DNA of 64,000 nucleotides from Sphingomonadales bacterium (GTDB taxonomy: Bacteria > Pseudomonadota > Alphaproteobacteria > Sphingomonadales > Sphingomonadaceae). The notes under the pieces were generated by a model. It was not told where the DNA came from. It saw nothing but the letters and a program-made list of their open reading frames with translations, and ran no database searches. The DNA lies in the NCBI GenBank assembly GCA_027486895.1, contig JAIXOE010000019.1, positions 186,001 through 250,000 on the forward strand, read 5' to 3'. Numbering within the stretch: the stretch's first letter is position 1; every line of letters starts with the position of its first letter. Below are positions 28,924-36,188 of the stretch, one piece after another. A program made the translations under genes and the position numbers.

Positions 28924-30375
28924 TCAATTCAATTTTGAAGGTAATAGCATTTGGAACGACGGCGCTGGCGTTTCCGACGGGCGACGTCCATATTGCTTGG
29001 GCCCAGGCAAAGTCGCTCCGAACAGCATTTGACTCCATTCGGAGGGGCTGCGCGCGGCGTAGCTTTCGCCATTGGGTGCACGCACAGTGAGTACGACCAG
29101 CACCTCGCGGCGATCGACTGACAGGCCACGACGCGAAAGGCCCGGTATCGCAATCGGCGTGATGGAGCGGTTGTTTGTGCTCCGCCGATTCAGGGAGTCG
29201 CCCGATCCGACCACTATCGCCTTGCCATAAGGCAGTTTGACCGACACCTCGACATGGGTCTTGTCCGTCTCAAGGATGCTTGCGCCACGTCCGACATTTA
29301 CGGATGATTGCCCAGTGATATTCGACATTTCCAAAACCACGTCGAGGTCGACGTCCGTCAAGCCGATGCGCTGTGGGGTGACTTCAAGTGTTACCCCGAC
29401 ATTGCGTTCGATTGGTTGACTTCGGTCCGACAGAGGAACGATTAATACAGATCCCCCTTCTGCGAACGAAGACTTTCGGCCTTCGCGCGCGAGGACAACG
29501 GGGCTTGCTTCAAGCGTGACATGCGATTGGCTGCTCGAGGCCAAATTGAGCGAATAATTGATTGCCGGAGCAGTGATGGTGAGGTTGCCGGCCTTTGTGT
29601 CCGCGCTGTCCCCTGCCAAATCGTAACTGTAATTGAGTAAAGTTCCGCCGAACTGAACAGAAAGCCCGTCAAGCAGGTTCAGGCCGCGATTGCCCGATGA
29701 TGTACGTGTTTCGCGGATCAGGTAAGCTTCGATGACAACGCCGGGTCCATCGCTGCCCGCAGCGGTGGCTGCTGCGCTGCCTGTACCGGGTTCAGCTGGC
29801 AAGATGATAGGCACACTAGCCGATGGCAGCGACGTTGACGTAGGGCGCCAACCGGTGCCTGCAAAAGCAGCGTCAAGGAAGCCAACTCCCGCAATATCCA
29901 GGTCGCCGGTTCGGTCTGCGCGCTCCAAAGCCGCACGGGCGAATTCCGGCTCCCCCGCACGATATGCCAGCAACGCCATGGGCACAGCCATTGGCCCCGC
30001 TTCGCCGCGCTGCTCAATCGCTTGGGCCATCTGGTTCATGGCCTCACGGACATTGCCAAGCTGGTATGATGTCAGCGCGGCCCCGGCGAGCGGTTCCCAA
30101 AGGTCCGGCGCCAATCGCGCAGCCGTCTGAAAACCGCTCAACGCCATTTCAAGATCGCCCCGCGTCACGGATGGTCCGTTTAGGAAACCCATGGCGGTGG
30201 CATAATGGGCAGCGGCGGATAGCGGGCTGCGGCGCACTGACGCGAAGCTGTCAGCTTCGGCGGTTCGGCCAATATTCTTCATCGCGCCCTGCATGTGAAC
30301 AGGCGCGCAGCCTGAGGTGGCCAGTGCGACTAAAACCACAACGCTAAAAGGCCGCAATATGTTACGCGATGCCAT
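28924..30375 (-). CDS. TPR-containing secretin-domain lipoprotein
   Basis: Secretins form gated outer-membrane pores in type II, III and IV pilus systems. The C-terminal 230 residues carry the secretin core: GLNLLDGLSVQFGG, ASPVVLAREGRKSSFAEGG, the strand RNVGVTLEVTPQRIGLTDVDL, and KTHVEVSVKLPYGKAIVVGSG. The N-terminal part has a signal with a possible lipobox (LATSGCAP; the -3 residue is unusual) and TPR-like helices (AAHYATAMGFLNG, ALSGFQTAARLAPDLWEPL, GNVREAMNQMAQAIE). N0-N3 ring domains are not evident. The start at 30375 is supported by GAGGAAA just upstream; the longer ORF begins in AT-rich DNA. No ATPase, pilin or other secretion gene lies beside it, only the exported partner downstream. 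Confidence 0.8.
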   Translation of the reverse strand: MASRNILRPFSVVVLVALATSGCAPVHMQGAMKNIGRTAEADSFASVRRSPLSAAAHYATAMGFLNGPSVTRGDLEMALSGFQTAARLAPDLWEPLAGAALTSYQLGNVREAMNQMAQAIEQRGEAGPMAVPMALLAYRAGEPEFARAALERADRTGDLDIAGVGFLDAAFAGTGWRPTSTSLPSASVPIILPAEPGTGSAAATAAGSDGPGVVIEAYLIRETRTSSGNRGLNLLDGLSVQFGGTLLNYSYDLAGDSADTKAGNLTITAPAINYSLNLASSSQSHVTLEASPVVLAREGRKSSFAEGGSVLIVPLSDRSQPIERNVGVTLEVTPQRIGLTDVDLDVVLEMSNITGQSSVNVGRGASILETDKTHVEVSVKLPYGKAIVVGSGDSLNRRSTNNRSITPIAIPGLSRRGLSVDRREVLVVLTVRAPNGESYAARSPSEWSQMLFGATLPGPKQYGRRPSETPAPSFQMLLPSKLN

Positions 30376-31116
30376 ATTTTCCTCGCTGAATTCATTAGTT
30401 TTTTTCAACACGGAGAGGTGGCAATACGATATGTGTACTAGAACCAGATCCCCGACAGACAGAGTTTTGACAGAACAGAATAGAGTAATGCAAACATACA
30501 ATTGTCAATTTTACGTAACATTTGCGTGGCAATTGATATCTATTGATATTTTATATTGCCTGATTATTCAGGCAATCGGACGAGCAAATAGTATTCCGAA
30601 GGAACGCTAGGTCCCTTATTTACCGTAAATCATTCAAATCATTCAATATGTGGCGGCGAATGCGGTCGTCCGCGAACCTCGCTCCGTTTGGGTTTGCCAG
30701 TTAGGCAGAGGATTTCTGGCAATTAGCAGGGCGAATTTGTGGTGGAACAATGAAATAGAATGCCTCACTAATCCGCAATTCAATGGGATAGGGACTACCG
30801 TCAGCAGCTTCATGAAGGCAATTGTTTGCTGACGCACCTAGGGATCAGGCCAACGTCGCCACGATTGACCCTTTGGCCTTCGGCTACATTGTGAGCGGTC
30901 ACGATGCCGCAGGCCTTGCTTTGGACTGACTTTCGATTTCCGGACCGCGAACAGGGGATTCATTTCAGACTGCTAAAGCGGCGCTATCAAAAGCTGAATT
31001 CGGCACGCTGCGTCAACAATCAGCATTCTAAACACCGCCCGGCGCCAAATCAATTTCATTAACCGGCAACCATTTGTCATTAACCAAATGTAGATACCGG
31101 ATAGCTGCAGCTGCCG
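30376..31116. other. AT-rich intergenic region between secretin gene and lapG
   Basis: This 741-base gap between divergent genes holds no supported gene. Up to about 30640 it is AT-rich and contains a perfect inverted repeat: ATTGCCTGA at 30555-30563 and its complement at 30568-30576, with loop TTAT, about 180 bases upstream of the secretin start. The minus strand at 30841-30908 reads GIVTAHNVAEGQRVNRGDV, reminiscent of the lipoyl-like segment of HlyD proteins, but too short to call. Short ORFs near 30650-30830 match nothing I recognise. Confidence 0.6.
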
Positions 31117-32262
31117 GTGCATATGCTGTGGATGGCTATGTTTCATCTTCGCTGGCGCAACGGTTGTCTGAAGAACGCTCGTCGGAAAGCAATCGGTGGG
31201 CTTGTTGCGGCTGCGGCTATAATAGTCATGCCCAACCATTTGATGGCGCAGTCCACTAGTCATCCCTCGATTGACGCCGCATTTCCAAGCTGCGCCGATC
31301 AACAGACTGGTTTACCCGTCCAAGCAGCAATGACTCTGCCGGCCAATATTGAGCCAAGCGCAGGACCGCAGCCTTTAAGCAACGCTGAAGCTATTCTAGG
31401 CGGTCAGATCAGCAAATTGGAGCAAATGCGCCACGCTCAAAACCCCCGGGAGTTTTGGGGGACGACGGCGGCAGCGGAGTTAACGACATTGGTCCAAATC
31501 GGTCGCGACACCTGCGGTCCTCCCGCCAATTTGCCGTTCCAGTTGCATAGCGCAACACCGCTTCCTCCAAATGAAATTCTTGGTTCATTGTCAGTTCCTA
31601 TTGCGCACACGCCCTTTGACCGGAAATGGTCGGTCGTTAATTCAAAGCGTGGCAGCGGAAGGGTAGAGCGGCTATTGGCCGTCACAGGCGCGCAGAATTC
31701 TTCCAACCTCATGGCAAAGGTCGAAGCGATTAACCGCTGGGTCAACCGAAACATTGAATTCGGGGAAGATCGCGATATTTATGGCCGAGCCGATTATTGG
31801 GCGCCTGCGGCCGAAACTTTTCGCCGCGGTGTTGGCGATTGTGAGGATTTCGCTATCGCCAAGATGGAATTGCTGGCGGCGCTCGGGGTGACGCGCGATA
31901 ACATGCGATTGGTCGTTGCACGTGATCTTGTCCGCAATGCCGATCATGCTGTTTTGGTCGTCGCGCTTTCCGACGGTCCTGTGATGCTTGACAACATGAC
32001 CGATCGTTTGCTCGACGCTCGCGTAGCTAATGATTACCGCCCGATTATGTCGTTCAGCCAACACGCCAAATGGGTGCATGGCTATGCGGTGCAGCCACCG
32101 CAACCTGTTCGGATGGCATCTGCAGCGCCATTGCTGCCGCCTGCATCGCTCCGACAATCCGATGTGCTTACCGTGACCGCAGAGCCGGAGATGCCGACTT
32201 TATCATTGGCTTTGCTTAGCATTCCTTTAGTACTTCCGAACGGGCTTTCAGGACAGGTTTAA
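31117..32262 (+). CDS. lapG: LapG-type periplasmic cysteine protease (bacterial transglutaminase-like)
   Basis: LapG cuts LapA-type giant adhesins near their N-terminus, releasing them from the outer membrane; LapD and c-di-GMP normally restrain it (established in Pseudomonas). The catalytic triad is visible: Cys242 in GVGDCEDFAIAKMELL, His277 in NADHAVLVVAL, and Asp292 in VMLDNMTDRLL (numbering from the GTG). Spacing is close to LapG. A hydrophobic export segment lies around residues 24-45 (KAIGGLVAAAAIIVMPNHLMA). The start is uncertain: GTG 31117 or ATGs at 31123, 31132 and 31138, none with a good ribosome site. At 381 residues it is longer than typical LapG because of a 100-residue N-terminal insert and a proline-rich tail. 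The giant adhesin at 39887-49357 is the obvious substrate. Confidence 0.88.
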   Translation: MHMLWMAMFHLRWRNGCLKNARRKAIGGLVAAAAIIVMPNHLMAQSTSHPSIDAAFPSCADQQTGLPVQAAMTLPANIEPSAGPQPLSNAEAILGGQISKLEQMRHAQNPREFWGTTAAAELTTLVQIGRDTCGPPANLPFQLHSATPLPPNEILGSLSVPIAHTPFDRKWSVVNSKRGSGRVERLLAVTGAQNSSNLMAKVEAINRWVNRNIEFGEDRDIYGRADYWAPAAETFRRGVGDCEDFAIAKMELLAALGVTRDNMRLVVARDLVRNADHAVLVVALSDGPVMLDNMTDRLLDARVANDYRPIMSFSQHAKWVHGYAVQPPQPVRMASAAPLLPPASLRQSDVLTVTAEPEMPTLSLALLSIPLVLPNGLSGQV

Positions 32263-32266
32263 GGTG

Positions 32267-32492
32267 CTAGCTGAGTACGCTTTTCGACCAGTCAGTATCT
32301 CCACTTCACAAATCATGCCCGTCATAATCGGCAGACGCTTACCCGATTTGAGCAAATAGGCGCGGTCCGTCTCCACAATAACGGTGAAATGCGTTTGCCG
32401 CTCTACTTCGTCATAAATGCTGTCGGCGGAAACTTGGGCGACCCTCCCCGACAGCCCGCCATAGATCGAGAAATCATAGGCCGAACTTTGAC
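32267..32492 (-). pseudogene. Decayed 3' fragment of an HlyD-type adaptor gene
   Basis: On the minus strand this stretch encodes YDFSIYGGLSGRV, then SADSIYDEVERQ, VETDRAYLLKSGKRLP and MICEVEILTGRK. This matches segment by segment the C-terminus of the intact HlyD protein at 33859-35133 (YDFAVYGGLNGKV, SADSIYDEAAKE, VETDRAFLQSGKRRLP, MICDVEIVTGKK). A one-base loss just before the YDF segment breaks the frame, and nothing upstream resembles the rest of the gene. It begins four bases after the lapG stop. The fragment shows that a second adaptor gene once stood next to lapG. Confidence 0.85.
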
Positions 32493-33068
32493 ATTACCTA
32501 AAAATGACAAAAGCTACCTGCTTCCCTATCCGGTAAGCGAGCGAATGAGTGACGTGTTGAACAAAATTTCTCGGTACGCTTAGATCAGTTTTGCAGATCG
32601 CAGCTGCACTCATTGATCAATTTTGAGGTAGGTGATTCGGCAATTATACTGATTTTGAGCCGCGAAACGTTAACATTTGTAGTTAATAATGTGACCCCGG
32701 CAAGGGTAGGAACAGCACGTTTCCCTCGTCTTTCAATGTAAATTTACATTTATTCGCTATACTAATGGCTAAAAGCCAAAGCATTGTTTTGATACAGTAT
32801 TTTACAAGTTTTGCGACAAACAAATGGTGTGCCACGTAATTGAACTACACCGTTCGGGTTATACTAGCTATTTTGTATAGTAATTACCTTGGACAACGCT
32901 TGCTGTTGATAGTGCGGCCAATTTCATGAAAGATACACAATGTTAAGTGTATAAATTTGTGCACAACACTTAGAGTGTGAGTTTTTTGGGGCATCAACAA
33001 ATATCAAAATGAAGAGCCTGACTTGAATAATGGGTCGCCGATCACTGATTTTATCGGAGGATGGCGAA
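32493..33068. other. AT-rich control region upstream of the NarL-type regulator
   Basis: No gene is supported in this 576-base stretch. It contains a perfect 16-base palindrome AATGTAAATTTACATT at 32735-32750 and a wide inverted repeat TAAGTGT (32944-32950) with ACACTTA (32966-32972). GGAGG at about 33056-33060 is the ribosome site of the next gene. Promoter activity is likely, but no sigma-70 pair stands out clearly. Confidence 0.55.
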
Positions 33069-33809
33069 ATGCAAACGAAGGTACAAATTTCCCTTTTGGG
33101 GAAAAACGAGATTGCCCGAGAAGGGCTTAGACAGATTTTGTCGACCGAGAAATTTTACGTTAAGGAATCGGTTGCCGATGCGACCGATCTGATAGAGTCA
33201 CTTCGTGTCGGCGCTGTCGGCGGGGACGCCCATGTGATAATTGTTGACGATAGTTTTGAGGATGGAGGCCTTGAGACGTGTCGCGCTATCGCGGCGGTAA
33301 AGTCGCACACGCGCCTAGTTTTGCTAACAGACCATTATGTTTTCGAAAATGTCGCGCTAGCGTTCCAGCTTGGCGTGGACGCAGTTATCGTCAAGGAAAT
33401 CTCCTGCGGACCGCTTGTCGAATCGATCTGTTTAGTCGCAATGGGGGAAAAGGTGTTTCCGTCACAATTGGCGAAAAACATAACGAACTGCGCGCCTACT
33501 GAAATGAGCAATGACTGGAAATCGAGTGCGGTCGCCATAGGTCTTTCCGCCCGCGAAATCGAGATACTCGAGAGCATCATGAAAGGCATGGCGAACAAGG
33601 TTATCGCACGGCAATTCGATATTTGTGAAGCGACGGTAAAGGTTCATGTGAAGGCGATATTACGCAAACTCGGGGTCGAGAACCGCACTCAGGCGGCGAC
33701 ATGGGCCGTAAAGCATGGTGTCGGAAGTCCGGTGCAACTTGCCTTGACTGACATGGGGCCAAGCACAACTTTTGTGAAGTTAGCATCAGGAATGGATCAA
33801 GCTGCCTAA
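33069..33809 (+). CDS. NarL/FixJ-type response regulator with LuxR HTH
   Basis: The 246-residue protein has an N-terminal receiver domain with a probable phosphoacceptor in VIIVDDSF, a conserved switch threonine in LVLLTDHYVF and lysine in DAVIVKEIS. The C-terminal LuxR helix-turn-helix is GLSAREIEILESIMKGMANKVIARQFDICEATVKVHVKAIL. The acidic pocket at the N-terminus (LLGKNEIAREGLR) lacks the usual aspartate pair, so phosphorylation may be impaired. ATG 33069 is chosen for its GGAGG site rather than ATG 33030. No kinase gene is adjacent. It stands beside the adhesin secretion operon, which it probably controls, although this is inference. Confidence 0.87.
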   Translation: MQTKVQISLLGKNEIAREGLRQILSTEKFYVKESVADATDLIESLRVGAVGGDAHVIIVDDSFEDGGLETCRAIAAVKSHTRLVLLTDHYVFENVALAFQLGVDAVIVKEISCGPLVESICLVAMGEKVFPSQLAKNITNCAPTEMSNDWKSSAVAIGLSAREIEILESIMKGMANKVIARQFDICEATVKVHVKAILRKLGVENRTQAATWAVKHGVGSPVQLALTDMGPSTTFVKLASGMDQAA

Positions 33810-33858
33810 GCAAGCTCGATCCGTTTCTAGAAAGGGCGATAAAGCCGGCTACTGATCC

Positions 33859-35133
33859 CTATCTTTCGCTTAGCGCTTCCGACCGCGCTCGCACCAGAGG
33901 CTTTAGCAAATAGCTTAATATGCTTTTCTTGCCGGTGACAATTTCTACATCGCAGATCATACCCGGGCTAATCGGCAAGCGGCGCTTGCCGCTTTGCAGG
34001 AAAGCGCGGTCAGTTTCGACGACAACGCTAAAATAGGCTTCCTTCGCCGCTTCATCGTAAATGCTATCTGCAGAAATTTGCACGACCTTGCCGTTTAGCC
34101 CGCCATAGACGGCAAAATCATAAGCCGTCACTTTCACATTTGCCCGGTCGTTTACCTTGATGAACGCGATATCTTTAGGGCTCACCCGCGCTTCGACCAG
34201 AAGCTTGTCACCGACTGGCACAACCTGCATGATTTTCTGCCCGGCCTGAACGAAGCCGCCAACGGTTGTTACCTGGATGTCATTGACGATGCCGTCCACT
34301 GGCGACCGAAGTTCACTGCGCTGCACGCGGCCTGTGGCTCCGCGCAGCGACTCCGAATTCACCGCCATTTTCGCAGCGAGCTGGCTGCGCTCGTTCAGAG
34401 CTTCCTGACGAAACTGCAGACTGGCTTCCGAAGATTGCGCCAATGCCTCGCTAATCGCGGCTTGTGCCCGCGATGAAGCCTGTTGTGCCGCGGCAAGCTT
34501 GCCCCGAATTTCGCTCGCATCGCGCTGGGCATCCATCAGTTCGGTTTGCGGCACGATAGATTTGGCGGCAAGCGGAGCCAATATGTCAACCTGACCCTGT
34601 GCCAGCTTCAGACTGGACTGTAGCGAGGAAATGGTCGCCTGGGCCTCGCCATAATCCCGCCTGCGTTGTTCGACCGCAGCATTCAATGCAGATTTTCGGC
34701 TGCGCAATGTGGCTGCGCGGACTGATTGCAATGCCGCCTCTTGACTGCATTCGGTTTGCGCGTCGCCGCTGGCATTTGTGCATTCCGGACTGCCGCCGCC
34801 TGCTCCTTCACGCAAAAGCCGGTCGGACCGCGCCGCGAGCGAGCGATTTTCCGCCGTAATCTGTCCAAGCTGTGACGAAGACTCGGTATCGTCAAGCCGA
34901 ACGAGCAGCTGCCCTTTGCGCACCGCCTGGCCCGGTCGCACGACAATATTCTCGATTGATGCGGGTTCAGAGGACTGCACAATCTGCGCCTTGCTCGATG
35001 GAATTACCCGCCCTTGACCGCGCGTTACTTCATCGACGCGGGCAAAGCTTGCCCAGCTAAAGAACACAAAAATGCCCATTCCTGACGTCAGGATGATGCG
35101 TCGTGCGCCGGTAAATGCCCTTGACCTGATCAT
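33859..35133 (-). CDS. Type I secretion periplasmic adaptor, HlyD family (LapC-like)
   Basis: The adaptor links the inner-membrane ABC exporter to TolC. The 424-residue protein has one N-terminal helix (IILTSGMGIFVFFSWASFA), the lipoyl half-motif VIPSSKAQIVQSSEPASIENIVVRPGQAVRKGQ, a long helical hairpin (about residues 90-280) and the second half RSPVDGIVNDIQVTTVGGFVQAGQKIM. The HlyD C-terminal VTAYDFAVYGGLNGKV and SPGMICDVEIVTGKK complete it. Its start overlaps the SleB stop by four bases. It ends the operon TolC-ABC-SleB-HlyD that probably exports the giant adhesin. Confidence 0.93.
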   Translation of the reverse strand: MIRSRAFTGARRIILTSGMGIFVFFSWASFARVDEVTRGQGRVIPSSKAQIVQSSEPASIENIVVRPGQAVRKGQLLVRLDDTESSSQLGQITAENRSLAARSDRLLREGAGGGSPECTNASGDAQTECSQEAALQSVRAATLRSRKSALNAAVEQRRRDYGEAQATISSLQSSLKLAQGQVDILAPLAAKSIVPQTELMDAQRDASEIRGKLAAAQQASSRAQAAISEALAQSSEASLQFRQEALNERSQLAAKMAVNSESLRGATGRVQRSELRSPVDGIVNDIQVTTVGGFVQAGQKIMQVVPVGDKLLVEARVSPKDIAFIKVNDRANVKVTAYDFAVYGGLNGKVVQISADSIYDEAAKEAYFSVVVETDRAFLQSGKRRLPISPGMICDVEIVTGKKSILSYLLKPLVRARSEALSER

Positions 35134-36188
35134 GAACCGTTCCCTTTTGCTGCTATGTCATACTCACCGGCCTGCTGCCGCGCGATAATGCTAGAAGATC
35201 TTACTGTGTCCTCAGGCTCCGGAATGCTCGCCGTCCACCCCTTCGAGACATCGAGACGTCCGCCGACATCCCGGTCCGAGCGGTTATCCGGGACCAGATT
35301 GGCGGGAACACGCGCTTCGGCAAATGCCTGCGATTGCGCGTCGAAATCGCCGCCATTTTTGCGAACAAGCGAACGAGGTAGGATCGCCGGTATCGTTTCC
35401 GTTCCCGCGTAGCGATCCGAAAACGAGCGCGGAAGTCCCCATCCACCCGGCCAGCGGTAAAAGATATGTGCGCCGATCTTGGCAATTTTTAAAAGCTTGG
35501 GTGCCCAATATGGCGAGACATAATTAGCGTGGTAATGCGTTGAATAGCCGACACGCTCCTCGACGTAGCCATTCAGCGCATCGCGCGCGACCGTTTCTGC
35601 TTCGGCCCATTTGGCGGGATCGGGTCGACGATTCAGCGAGCCATCGCATGTGAAGCTGAACTGACATACCGGCCTGTTCACGCCCTGATAGACAACGCCG
35701 CAAACCGAATTGGGGAATGCCGGGTGGCGCATGCGGTTGAGCACCACTTGTGCCACCGCGCGGCGACCCTGCAAAGGTTCGTACGCCGCCTCATAATAAA
35801 CCGCCTGCGTGAGACAACGCAAAGCGGTCAGTCCGGTCTCTAGCTTCTGGCTGAACAATTGAAACGGACGTGCACTGGTAATGCGACTTTCCGTAAACGG
35901 AATTTCCTCGTTAAGCTCGGTTGCTTCAATTGGCGTGAGATTGTCTTCATGTGCCGGGTTTTCGATCACTTTGATAAGCGATTGCTTTTCCTGATCGGTA
36001 ACAGGTTGCAATGAATCGTCTTGGGCATATGCATTGTCTTGCGCGCCGAGAGCTTCGAGCCAATTGGCCCACAATGTTTCCGAAGTGAGTAACGAAACCA
36101 ATAGCATGATTCCGGCAAGCCAGCCTATGGTGCGATTATGACCCGCCTTTGATTGCACGCCAGGCCCGAAAGTTGCGGTCGCGCTCAT
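35130..36188 (-). CDS. SleB-type cell wall hydrolase embedded in the type I secretion operon
   Basis: SleB-family enzymes cleave peptidoglycan glycan strands. Residues 125-260 carry the family core CLTQAVYYEAAYEPLQGRRAVAQVVLNRM with candidate catalytic Glu133, then GVVYQG, QFSFTCDG, and the late STHYHANYVSPYWA. An N-terminal membrane anchor (about 21-38) would place it in the periplasm. The 90 residues after the core are proline- and acid-rich and match nothing I know. The start overlaps the ABC stop by four bases and the end overlaps hlyD by four, so it is made together with the exporter. That position suggests local wall remodelling for the secretion channel or adhesin, which is inference. 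Confidence 0.9.
   Translation of the reverse strand: MSATATFGPGVQSKAGHNRTIGWLAGIMLLVSLLTSETLWANWLEALGAQDNAYAQDDSLQPVTDQEKQSLIKVIENPAHEDNLTPIEATELNEEIPFTESRITSARPFQLFSQKLETGLTALRCLTQAVYYEAAYEPLQGRRAVAQVVLNRMRHPAFPNSVCGVVYQGVNRPVCQFSFTCDGSLNRRPDPAKWAEAETVARDALNGYVEERVGYSTHYHANYVSPYWAPKLLKIAKIGAHIFYRWPGGWGLPRSFSDRYAGTETIPAILPRSLVRKNGGDFDAQSQAFAEARVPANLVPDNRSDRDVGGRLDVSKGWTASIPEPEDTVRSSSIIARQQAGEYDIAAKGNGS

Noticed and set aside
30643-30837. Short ORFs on both strands upstream of lapG as transposase remnants
   Set aside because: No transposase motif or terminal repeat could be recognised.
32389-32583. A 64-residue plus-strand ORF after lapG
   Set aside because: Most of it lies opposite the HlyD remnant, whose protein match on the other strand explains the sequence better.
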